Below, piece after piece: positions 19,018-26,822 of a stretch of 64,000 nucleotides of DNA. The notes beneath the pieces were generated by a model. That model was not told the origin of the DNA. It ran no database searches and worked only from the letters and a program-made list of their open reading frames with translations. This DNA comes from Paractinoplanes abujensis. GTDB lineage: Bacteria > Actinomycetota > Actinomycetes > Mycobacteriales > Micromonosporaceae. The translations under genes and the position numbers were made by a program. The first letter of the stretch is position 1, and every line of letters starts with the position of its first letter. The stretch is taken from positions 4,154,001-4,218,000 of the forward strand of contig NZ_JACHMF010000001.1 in assembly GCF_014204895.1 (NCBI RefSeq). Direction: 5' to 3'.

Positions 19018-19049
19018 GGGCCGGCTCCGTCCTCGGCCGGAGCCGGCCC
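19018..19049 (+). terminator. Hairpin terminator after DUF4360 paralog 1
   Basis: A 12-bp perfect stem (GGGCCGGCTCCG and complement) with an eight-base loop, ten bases after the stop. It also ends in front of the convergent gene at 19051. Confidence 0.75.
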
Positions 19050-19050
19050 G

Positions 19051-19671
19051 CTACTTCTGACCGCTCCACAGTGGCCGGCACGGCAGTGGTGCTCCGTCGA
19101 CGAGACGGGTGCTGACACTACGTCCCACAGTGCCGTCGTCGGCTTGCTCCTCGAAGAGCACGAAATGCAGGCTCGTGCCCGGCGGCATCCGATCGCGCCG
19201 GATGGTGAACACCCGCTCGTTGTCGCGGACGACGCTCCGGCCGACCGGCATGACGCTGTTCAGCTGCGGCAGCGCCGCCTGGTCGTCCTCGGCGCACCCC
19301 ACTTGCTGCGCTTGCGGAGGGACCCGCTCGAACTCGACGAGAGCGGGCACCCCGGCGGACTGCAACGCGTCGGTCAGCCGGTCGGCGTCGGTCAACTGCC
19401 GGATCGTCAGCACGACGCTGCCGTCCGGGGCCGCCTCGACCGACCAGGCCGCAAGTTTCATCGGAGCTGGTCGATCGGTCTGCACCTCGGGTATCAAGTT
19501 CAGCGCCAGAACCGAGACGGCGGCCACCGCCGTCAGGCCCGCCGCGACTCCGGCCTGCCGACGCCGACGCAACGCCCGGCCCCGAGCAGTGACGTCGGCC
19601 AGGCCCGTTCGCAGCCGCACCGGCTCGAACTCGCTGCGGACCAGGGCGTACAGGTCATCATCGTCAGCCAT
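19051..19671 (-). CDS. Membrane protein partner of the ECF sigma factor (putative anti-sigma)
   Basis: 206 residues from the ATG at 19671. A short cytoplasmic part (MADDDDLYALVRSEF, about 1-42) precedes one membrane helix (about 43-62) and an extracellular domain with Cys near 130 and 200. This layout is common for proteins encoded directly after ECF/SigE-type sigma genes. No zinc-binding HxxxCxxC anti-sigma motif is seen, so the anti-sigma role is by context only: the sigma stop lies five bases before this start. Confidence 0.65.
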   Translation of the reverse strand: MADDDDLYALVRSEFEPVRLRTGLADVTARGRALRRRRQAGVAAGLTAVAAVSVLALNLIPEVQTDRPAPMKLAAWSVEAAPDGSVVLTIRQLTDADRLTDALQSAGVPALVEFERVPPQAQQVGCAEDDQAALPQLNSVMPVGRSVVRDNERVFTIRRDRMPPGTSLHFVLFEEQADDGTVGRSVSTRLVDGAPLPCRPLWSGQK

Positions 19672-19676
19672 GGCGT

Positions 19677-20171
19677 CTACTCCTCTTCGGTGACGGACGT
19701 CAGATGCGCCCGCAAGGCTTGGGTCGCGCGGGCGAGGTGCGCGGTGACCGTTCCGGCGGCGATGCCCAGCGTGCGGGCAGTGGTCCTGCTGTCGAGATCC
19801 AGGAAGATGCGCAACGCCACGACCTGCCGCTGACGCAACGGCAGCGACCGCAGGGCCGCCACCATCCGCGGATCCAACGTCGCCGGTTCCGGACTGTCCG
19901 GGCCGGAGTCGTCGAACCGTTCGGGCGTGGGAACCTCCCGCCGCCACCGCCGCCACCAGGAAACGTGCAGGTTGAGCGCTGTGCGCACCACCCAGGCCCG
20001 GGGTGAAGGGTGCTCGGCCACCCGGGGCCAGCGCGCCCACGCCCGAGCGAACGCCTCCGCCACCGCCTCCTCAGCCGCCTGCCGGCTGCCCAGCGACGCC
20101 GTCACCGCCCGCAGGCAGTCGTCCCGGGCGCTCTCGTAGAAGGCGGCGAACTCCACCCGTCGATGTTCCAC
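19677..20171 (-). CDS. ECF RNA polymerase sigma factor (SigE/Sig-70 family)
   Basis: 164 residues from the GTG at 20171, preceded by AGAGG. The longer frame upstream has no family similarity. Region 2 is visible (FAAFYESARDDCLRAV ... AEEAVAEAFARAWARWP) and region 4 (LRSLPLRQRQVVALRIF ... TLGIAAGTVTAHLARATQAL). Region 3 is absent, as in all ECF factors. It is transcribed with the membrane protein at 19051 and diverges from the secreted protein gene at 20323, a likely target. Confidence 0.88.
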   Translation of the reverse strand: MEHRRVEFAAFYESARDDCLRAVTASLGSRQAAEEAVAEAFARAWARWPRVAEHPSPRAWVVRTALNLHVSWWRRWRREVPTPERFDDSGPDSPEPATLDPRMVAALRSLPLRQRQVVALRIFLDLDSRTTARTLGIAAGTVTAHLARATQALRAHLTSVTEEE

Positions 20172-20322
20172 ACCTCTATTACGCCGGACGGCCACCGCAC
20201 GCTTACCGATGCGGGCGAGGACGTGCTGTGCCTGCGGCCACAGGAATCCCACAACATCCGGCGGCGAAGCTACCGGCAGCTGCTGCAGCCCATACGTCAC
20301 ATCCGTTCAAGGAGCTGAAGAC

Positions 20323-20718
20323 ATGTCCCCTCGCCGCGTCTCATCGTGGTTCGCTGCGCTCGTCGTCGCGGCCACGGCCGGTCTCGCCCCGGCCGGGGCC
20401 GCCCAGGCTGCCGCACGGCCGGACAACTACATCTTCAACAACAGCAACGTCGGGGTCGGTGTCTGGCACGACGACGGTGACCCCATCTACAACGCCGTCC
20501 TGCCCGCCTACAAGAACACCTGGGACGAGTACGGCTGGGACCACGCCTCGAGGTACTACATCGGCCGCGGATACTGCGTGCGAACCTTCCGAAGGGCGGC
20601 CGGCACCGGTGGCGCCTGGTCCTTCTGGGACAGTTTCCGGGGTCCGGACAGCCGGGCGACGTCCTTCGCCTACGACTACCAGCTCCAGGTGCACCGCTTG
20701 CCCAGCACTCTCTGCTGA
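20323..20718 (+). CDS. Small secreted protein, 131 aa
   Basis: Start at 20323 with a good SD (AAGGAG, eight bases before). A signal peptide (about 1-30, ending AGAAQA-AA) leads to a mature protein of about 100 residues rich in Tyr, Trp and Asp (NSNVGVGVWHDDGDP, HASRYYIGRGYCVRTFRRAA), with Cys near 86 and 131. I do not recognise a family. It resembles the gene at 14095 only in size, secretion and aromatic content. The divergent sigma factor may control it. Confidence 0.75.
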   Translation: MSPRRVSSWFAALVVAATAGLAPAGAAQAAARPDNYIFNNSNVGVGVWHDDGDPIYNAVLPAYKNTWDEYGWDHASRYYIGRGYCVRTFRRAAGTGGAWSFWDSFRGPDSRATSFAYDYQLQVHRLPSTLC

Positions 20719-20763
20719 CGGGGGCGAGCCCGCTCCGGTGCACCACCGGGGCGGGCCGTGGGC

Positions 20764-20792
20764 GTCCGGGCTTCGGGCCACGAAGCCCGGAC
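20764..20792 (+). terminator. Hairpin terminator
   Basis: A perfect 12-bp stem (GTCCGGGCTTCG and complement) with loop GGCCA, 45 bases past the stop of the secreted protein. Confidence 0.75.
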
Positions 20793-20908
20793 GGCGTAGT
20801 GAAAAGTGTGACTCAGCTGGCCCGCGTTCCAGCCGGCCGGGAGGTTGCCGGTGGAAATGGACCGGCGGAACGCGGGCTACCTTCGTACGGGACACACGGA
20901 GGTAGCCA

Positions 20909-23900
20909 GTGACTCGTACTGACCTTGTCGACCCCGACAGGATCGCTCTGCTGACGGAAACAGACGAGCAGTTCGCGGCGGCCCGGCCCGACGATCGGAT
21001 CACCGAGGTCGTCCGGCGTCCGTCCACGCCGTTGCAGGCGGTGGTGGCCGAGGTGATGACGGGCTATGCCGACCGGCCCGCGTACGGCGTGCGGGCCACC
21101 GAGGTGGTCGTCGACCCGCAGACCGGGCGGACCACCCGGCGGCTGCTGCCGCGCTTCGACACGGTCAGTTACGGCGAGCTGTGGCGGCGGGCGGGTGCGC
21201 TGGCCGCGGCCTGGCATGACGACGAGCGCGAGCCGATCCGGCCCGGTGACTTCGTGGCGACGCTGGGGTCCACCGGCGGGGACTACGCCACGCTCGAGAT
21301 GGCGTACGTCCGGCTCGATGTGACCGGTGTGCCCTTGTCGGCCGGTTCGTCGCCGGCGCAACTGTTGCCTCTGCTGCACGAGACGAAGCCGCGGATGCTG
21401 GCCGTCAGCCTCGAACACCTGGGCACGGCGGCGGAGATTCTGCAGGCCGGGACCTCGGTGCGGCGGCTGGTCGTCTTCGATCACCACGCCGATGTGGACG
21501 ACGAGCGGGAGCGGATCGAGGCCGTACGGGAAAAACTCACCGGCATCGTCGTGGAGACCCTGACCGACGTGCTCGAGCGGGGACGCACCCGGCCGGTTCC
21601 GGCGGCGACGGCCACCGACGAGGAGCGGCTGGCCCTGGTCATCTACACGTCGGGGACGACCGGCTCACCCAAGGGGGCGGCCTACCCGGCCCGGCTGATC
21701 GCCGAGTTGTGGCGCGGTTTCTTCCCGGAACGGCCCGGGCTGCCCCTGATCGACGTCGCCTACCTGCCGATGAGCCATCTGGCCGGCCGGGCCGTCCTGT
21801 TCAGCACCCTGGCCCGCGGCGGCACCTCGTTCTTCGTGGGCCGCAGTGACCTGTCGACCCTGTTCGAGGATTTCGCGCTGGCCCGGCCGACGATCCTGAT
21901 GCTCGTGCCCCGGCTCGTCGACGTGGTCCACCAGCGTTACCAGCTGATGATCAGCGACGGCATCGACGAGGACGCGGCGAAGTCGACGCTGCGGGAAGAG
22001 GTCTTCGGCGGCCGGGTGCTGTGGTCCGTCTGCGGTTCGGCGCCGCTGGCCGCGGAACTGTCGGCGTTCGTCGCCTCCGTGCTCGGGATCCGGCTGTCCG
22101 ACGGTTACGCCTCGACCGAGGCCGGCGCGGTCCTGTTCGACGGCCGGGTGATGCGCGAACACGTGCTCGACTACCGCCTCGAGGACGTCCCGGAGCTCAA
22201 CTACTACGGCACGGACCGGCCGCATCCGCGCGGCGAGCTGCTGATCCGGTCGGCAACCCTGATCCCGGGCTACTACCAGCAGCCCGGCGCCACAGCCGAG
22301 GTTTTCACCTCCGACGGCTACTTCCGCACCGGCGACATCGTGGCCGAACTCGCCCCGGACACGCTGAGCTATCTGGACCGGCGCAAGAACCTGCTGAAAC
22401 TGTCGCAGGGCGAATTCGTCGCGCTCTCCCGCCTGGAGACCGTGTTCGCGACCGGCCCGGTGATTCAGCAGATCTACCTGTACGGCAACAGTGAGCGCTC
22501 CTATCTGCTGGCCGTCGTCGTGCCCACGCCCGAGGCCGCGGGCGACCCGGAGCGCGTCACCGCCCTGGTCCGGGACTCGCTGCGGCGCACCGGGCGGGCC
22601 GAAAACCTCGAGGCGTACGAGATCCCGCGCGACTTCCTGATCGAGACCGAGCCGTTCTCGACGGACAACGGGCTGATGTCGGCAGCCCGCAAACTGATGC
22701 GGCCGAAACTGCAGCAGCGGTACGGGGCCCGGCTCGAACAGCGTTACGCCGAGCTCGCCGAGCGCGAGACCGACGAGCTGCGCCGGCTGCGTGTCACCGG
22801 CCGCGACCACCCGGTCCCCGGCACTGTCGTCACCGCCGCCCGCGCGATCCTGAGCTCCCCCGCCGACGACCTGGGCCTCAAGGACCGCTTCGCCGACCTC
22901 GGGGGCGACTCGGTGTCCGCGCTGCGGCTGTCCACGTTGCTGAGCGAGACGTACGGATTCACCGTGCCGGTCGCCGAGATCATCAGCCCGGTCAACGACC
23001 TCGGCGCGGTGGCGTCCTTCATCGAGCGGCACTTGAAGCCCGGCCGTGAACGCCCCACCCCCGCGACCGTGCACGGCCCGGCGGCCACCGAACTGCGGGC
23101 CGCGGACCTGACCCTCGACAAGTTCCTGGGCCCCGTCAGCCCGGCCCCGCCAGCGGCGGCCGACCCACCCCGTACGGTGTTGCTGACCGGTGCGACGGGA
23201 TACCTCGGCCGGTTCCTGTGCCTGGCCTGGCTGCGGCGGCTGCAGCCCACCGGTGGCCGGCTCGTCTGCCTGGTCCGCGGCAGCGACGACGAAGCCGCCC
23301 GGGCCCGGCTCGACGCGACGTTCGGCGACGCCGGCACCGAGCCCGGCCGCACGTACCGGGAACTGGCCGGCACCACCCTGCAGGTGCTGGCCGGCGACCT
23401 CGGCGAGGACCGCTTCGGGCTGGACACCGAGGTGTGGCAGCGGCTGGCCGCCGACGTCGACCTGATCGTGCACGACGCCGCGCTGGTCAACCACGTGCTG
23501 CCCTACTCGCAGCTGTTCGCGCCCAACGTGCTGGGCACCGCGGAGGTGATCCGCCTCGCGGTGAGCGAGCAGATCAAACCGGTCACGTACGTGTCCACGA
23601 TCGGTGTGCTGACCGAAGCGTCCACCGAGGATGGTGACCCGCGCGTCACCGATCCGGTCCGCCCGGTGGACGACGGGTACGCCGTCGGCTACGCGAACAG
23701 CAAGTGGGCTTCCGAGGTGCTGCTGCGCGAGGCCCACGACCGGTTCGGCCTGCCCGTGACCATCGTCCGCCCCGGGCTCCTGCTGGCCCACAGCCTTCAC
23801 CCGGGGCAGGTAAACGTGCCCGACGTGTTCACCCGTCTGCTGCTGAGCGTGGTGACGACCGGTCTCGCACCGCGCTCGTTCCGGGGGCACAACACCCCTG

Positions 23901-24298
23901 CGCACTACGGCGGCCTGCCCGTCGACTTCGTGGCCGGCTTCGTGGCCGGCGCGGCGGCCGGCGGGTCCTACAACGTGACCGATCCGCACGTCACCGAGAC
24001 GTACCTCGACACCGTTGTCGACCGGCTCGTCGAGGCGGGCCGGCCCATCACCCGCATCGACGACTACGGCGTCTGGCTCAGCCGTTTCGAGGCGGCGCTG
24101 CGATCCCAGCCAATGCAGCAGCGACAGCATTCACTGCTGCCGCTGCTGCAGGCGTTCGCCGCTCCGGGCGAGACCCTGGCCATCCCCACCGACCGGTTCC
24201 GCGCGGCCGCCGGTGGCGCCATCCCCACCATGACCGCCGAACTGATCACGAAGTACCTGGACGACCTGACGTTGCTCGGCCTGATACCACCACGATGA
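20909..24298 (+). CDS. car: Carboxylic acid reductase (A-PCP-R)
   Basis: 1129 residues from a GTG with GGAGGT five bases before. The adenylation domain carries YTSGTTGSPKGAAYP (about 246) and YFRTGDI; the carrier domain carries LGGDSVSALRLS with the phosphopantetheine Ser near 667; the reductase domain opens with TGATGYLGRF (about 758) and has the YANSK catalytic pair (about 928). Known for the family: ATP activates a carboxylic acid, the thioester is reduced by NADPH, and the aldehyde is released. Activity needs a phosphopantetheinyl transferase, which is not in this window. No biosynthetic partners adjoin it, so substrate and pathway are open. Confidence 0.92.
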   Translation: MTRTDLVDPDRIALLTETDEQFAAARPDDRITEVVRRPSTPLQAVVAEVMTGYADRPAYGVRATEVVVDPQTGRTTRRLLPRFDTVSYGELWRRAGALAAAWHDDEREPIRPGDFVATLGSTGGDYATLEMAYVRLDVTGVPLSAGSSPAQLLPLLHETKPRMLAVSLEHLGTAAEILQAGTSVRRLVVFDHHADVDDERERIEAVREKLTGIVVETLTDVLERGRTRPVPAATATDEERLALVIYTSGTTGSPKGAAYPARLIAELWRGFFPERPGLPLIDVAYLPMSHLAGRAVLFSTLARGGTSFFVGRSDLSTLFEDFALARPTILMLVPRLVDVVHQRYQLMISDGIDEDAAKSTLREEVFGGRVLWSVCGSAPLAAELSAFVASVLGIRLSDGYASTEAGAVLFDGRVMREHVLDYRLEDVPELNYYGTDRPHPRGELLIRSATLIPGYYQQPGATAEVFTSDGYFRTGDIVAELAPDTLSYLDRRKNLLKLSQGEFVALSRLETVFATGPVIQQIYLYGNSERSYLLAVVVPTPEAAGDPERVTALVRDSLRRTGRAENLEAYEIPRDFLIETEPFSTDNGLMSAARKLMRPKLQQRYGARLEQRYAELAERETDELRRLRVTGRDHPVPGTVVTAARAILSSPADDLGLKDRFADLGGDSVSALRLSTLLSETYGFTVPVAEIISPVNDLGAVASFIERHLKPGRERPTPATVHGPAATELRAADLTLDKFLGPVSPAPPAAADPPRTVLLTGATGYLGRFLCLAWLRRLQPTGGRLVCLVRGSDDEAARARLDATFGDAGTEPGRTYRELAGTTLQVLAGDLGEDRFGLDTEVWQRLAADVDLIVHDAALVNHVLPYSQLFAPNVLGTAEVIRLAVSEQIKPVTYVSTIGVLTEASTEDGDPRVTDPVRPVDDGYAVGYANSKWASEVLLREAHDRFGLPVTIVRPGLLLAHSLHPGQVNVPDVFTRLLLSVVTTGLAPRSFRGHNTPAHYGGLPVDFVAGFVAGAAAGGSYNVTDPHVTETYLDTVVDRLVEAGRPITRIDDYGVWLSRFEAALRSQPMQQRQHSLLPLLQAFAAPGETLAIPTDRFRAAAGGAIPTMTAELITKYLDDLTLLGLIPPR

Positions 24299-24332
24299 AG
24301 CGGAACACCCCCGGCACCTCCGATCACATGGT

Positions 24333-24338
24333 TACGGT
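24333..24338 (+). promoter_or_regulatory. Leaderless -10 box of the BLUF gene
   Basis: TACGGT ends six bases before GTG 24345, which is followed directly by ATG 24348. Confidence 0.45.
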
Positions 24339-24344
24339 GTGCAG

Positions 24345-24728
24345 GTGATGCTCAGCCGCCTCCTTTACTACAGCGAGGAACACGACGTCGGCGTGCACGG
24401 GGTGCTCCGGATCCTCGACGAGGCCCGGGCGGGGAACCAGCGCGAGCAGATCACCGGTGTACTCGCCTTCGACCGGCGGTGGTTCCTGCAGTGCCTGGAG
24501 GGGTCGAGGGAGGTGGTCACCCGGAAGTTCCTGGCCATCGCCCGCGACCCCCGGCACACCGGGGTCACCCTGATGGCGTTCGAGGAGGTCGGTGAACGGC
24601 TGTTCCCCGACTGGTCGATGGGCGCGATCAACGTCATCGACCGTGGGTCGTTCCACCCGCCGTCGATGACGGCTTCATCCGCGCTGGACACGCTGTGCGG
24701 ATTGCAGGCGGCGGGCGCCACCATGTGA
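24345..24728 (+). CDS. BLUF-domain blue-light sensor
   Basis: 127 residues, a BLUF domain alone. Flavin-site residues are present: Tyr in LLYYSEE (about 8), Asn in GNQREQITGVL (about 31), Gln in FLQCLEG (about 48) and the WSMG Trp (about 92). Blue light would rearrange hydrogen bonds around FAD and the signal would pass to a separate partner, since no output domain is fused. It follows the carboxylic acid reductase by 46 bases and is convergent with an AraC regulator. The leaderless box supports GTG 24345 or ATG 24348 as start. Confidence 0.88.
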   Translation: MMLSRLLYYSEEHDVGVHGVLRILDEARAGNQREQITGVLAFDRRWFLQCLEGSREVVTRKFLAIARDPRHTGVTLMAFEEVGERLFPDWSMGAINVIDRGSFHPPSMTASSALDTLCGLQAAGATM

Positions 24729-24779
24729 GCCCGCCGCCCGGGTGCCACGAGCATGCCAGCCGGTGGTGTTCTCTCCTGA

Positions 24780-25790
24780 TCAGGTGCCGGCGGTCGTGCA
24801 GTGGGCGTCGCGCCACTGTCGCGGGCTCATTCCGTACGCGGCGCGGAAGCTCTTACTGAAGTGGGTGGCATCAGGGAAGCCCCAGCGGCGCCCGATCGCG
24901 GCAATCGGAAGATTGGTCCGGGTCCGGTCGGTCAGCTCGCGGCGGGCGCCCTCGAGCCGGTGATGGCGTACCCACTCGGCGAAGCGGATGTTCTCGCGTT
25001 GCAGGATGCGATGCAGGTAGCGCACAGAGATGTGGTGGCGGGCTGCCACCGTGGCCGGCGACAGTTGCGCATCGGTGAGGTGGGACCGCAGGTCGGCCAG
25101 GATTCGTGCGGCGGCGGTGTTCTCCAGGGGGTCCCGGCTGAGATGCTCGTCGCCGAGCTGCACGGCCAGGGTGGCCCGGATCAGTTCGACGGTGGGAGCC
25201 GCGACCGCAGTGCCGTAGCCGCTACGCAGCAATGTCGGGTCGCCGGCGAGGCGCGCCAGGTACTGGTAGGTCAAGCCGGCGAGCGGATTGCCGGCGCCGA
25301 CCCGTACCGCGGACACGTCGCGGACCGCTGCGTCGGGCAGGCCGATTGCTGCCCGCGGCAGGCGGAAGAAGGCGGTGTCGATGCCCTGGGCGAACAGCAG
25401 GCTGTACGGCGACGCGGTGTCGTAGACGGCGAACTCACCTGCGGTCAGCACCGCTTCCCGGCCGTGTTGCACGACGATGCTGGAGCCGGTGCGCTGGAGG
25501 CTGAGAAAGACCATGGGCTCGGTGTCCTCACGGGCCAGGCGTGGGGTCCGGCGCACCGTGGTCGGGGTGGCCCGGGTGGCGCAGACGCCGACGTCACCGT
25601 ATTGGCCGAGGGTGAGCGAGACCGCCAGCTGCGGTGCTGCGACGTGGTGCTCGATCTCCACGCGTACGACGTTGTCGCGGACGAGGCAGCGGATCGCGTC
25701 CTCCCGCTCGGCCGGAGCCAGGGTGACGGTGTCGAGTATCGCCTCCACGCCGTCACGGTGACATGTCACGCCGCTGCGGCGCAACGGCAT
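24780..25790 (-). CDS. AraC-family regulator with cupin-like sensor (AraC_binding_2)
   Basis: Up to 336 residues. The N-terminal half (about 60-200) resembles the AraC_binding_2 domain; the C-terminal half (about 225-330) has two helix-turn-helices (SPATVAARHHISVRYLHRIL and IGRRWGFPDATHFSKSFRAA). The start is uncertain: ATG 25790 or GTG 25748, the latter being just downstream of a palindrome at 25758-25769 that would then be an operator. It diverges from the alpha/beta hydrolase at 25940, its likely target. Confidence 0.88.
   Translation of the reverse strand: MPLRRSGVTCHRDGVEAILDTVTLAPAEREDAIRCLVRDNVVRVEIEHHVAAPQLAVSLTLGQYGDVGVCATRATPTTVRRTPRLAREDTEPMVFLSLQRTGSSIVVQHGREAVLTAGEFAVYDTASPYSLLFAQGIDTAFFRLPRAAIGLPDAAVRDVSAVRVGAGNPLAGLTYQYLARLAGDPTLLRSGYGTAVAAPTVELIRATLAVQLGDEHLSRDPLENTAAARILADLRSHLTDAQLSPATVAARHHISVRYLHRILQRENIRFAEWVRHHRLEGARRELTDRTRTNLPIAAIGRRWGFPDATHFSKSFRAAYGMSPRQWRDAHCTTAGT
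25758..25769. promoter_or_regulatory. 12-bp palindrome, candidate operator
   Basis: GTGACATGTCAC is perfectly palindromic and overlaps a second inverted repeat (GTCACGGTGAC). It lies in the divergent AraC/hydrolase region if the AraC gene starts at 25748. Confidence 0.35.
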
Positions 25791-25939
25791 CCGGTCGGTG
25801 GTCCGGCACAGCCATCACCTGTGCGCTCACAACCAACTTCTTTCCCGCCTCGCTGCCTAGTCTGCTGCTGATCGCCGGCGCTTGCCGCCCCCGCCGACAC
25901 GGCAGACGCACTCGTGCTCAGCCGCCGAGGAGAACTGAC

Positions 25940-26776
25940 ATGAGTTTGACGACCGATCTTGCGCAGATCGACGCCGCCAATGCTTCCGGCAAACCGCCGG
26001 TGGTATTCATCCACGGCTTGTGGCTGCTGCCCTCGAGCTGGCAGCGGTGGGCGCAACTGTTCCGCGACGCGGGCTACGCGCCCGTGGTGCCGGGCTGGCC
26101 CGACGACCCGGACACCGTGGAGGAGGCCAATACACACCCCGAGGTGTTCGCGAACAAGAGTGTCGGGCAGGTCGCTGATCACTTCTGCGACCTGATCGGC
26201 AAACTGGACCGCCGGCCCGCAATCATCGGGCACTCGTTCGGTGGGCTGATCGCCCAGATCAGCGCCGGCCGGGGTCTGGCCGGCGTAACGGTGGCGATCG
26301 ATCCCGCCCCGTTCCGCGGAGTGCTCCCCCTCCCTGTCTCCGCACTGCGGGTCGCGAGCGCCGTCATCGGGAACCCGGCCAACTATCACCGCGCCGTCCC
26401 GCTGACCTACGAGCAGTTCCGGTACGGCTTCGCCAACGCTGTCTCCGAGCAGGAAGCCCGCGATCTGTATGCCACCTTCGCCGTTCCGGCCTCCGGTGAG
26501 CCGCTGTTCCAGGCCGCCACCGCAAACCTGAACCCATGGACAGAGGCCAAGGTCGATACCGGCAACCCGGAACGCGGACCGCTGCTGATCATCTCAGGGG
26601 AGAAGGACCACACCGTTCCATGGGCCATTGCCCACGCCGCCTACCGACAGCAGAAGGACAACTCGAGTGTCACCGAGATCGCCGAAATCCCGGGCCGCGG
26701 TCACTCGCTCACCATCGACAGCGGCTGGCGGGAGGTCGCGGACACTGCGCTGGGCTTCGTTCAGCGTTTTCACTGA
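25940..26776 (+). CDS. Alpha/beta hydrolase
   Basis: 278 residues from the ATG at 25940 (SD GAGGAG). The frame is open further upstream but that part is a shadow of the AraC gene. The oxyanion HGLW motif (PVVFIHGLWLLPSSW, about 21-35), nucleophile elbow GHSFGG (Ser near 96), Asp in ISGEKDHTVPW (about 220) and His in GRGHSLT (about 255) give an intact triad. Similar stand-alone hydrolases act on small esters or lactones. Likely controlled by the divergent AraC protein. Confidence 0.88.
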   Translation: MSLTTDLAQIDAANASGKPPVVFIHGLWLLPSSWQRWAQLFRDAGYAPVVPGWPDDPDTVEEANTHPEVFANKSVGQVADHFCDLIGKLDRRPAIIGHSFGGLIAQISAGRGLAGVTVAIDPAPFRGVLPLPVSALRVASAVIGNPANYHRAVPLTYEQFRYGFANAVSEQEARDLYATFAVPASGEPLFQAATANLNPWTEAKVDTGNPERGPLLIISGEKDHTVPWAIAHAAYRQQKDNSSVTEIAEIPGRGHSLTIDSGWREVADTALGFVQRFH

Positions 26777-26822
26777 GATGTTCTCCGTCTTGACGGCAAC
26801 GCGCTGATGCTGTGCGTGTCCG

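Noticed and set aside
20909..24298. Nonribosomal peptide synthetase cluster
   Set aside because: A-PCP-R order and reductase motif fit a carboxylic acid reductase; no condensation domain or tailoring genes nearby.
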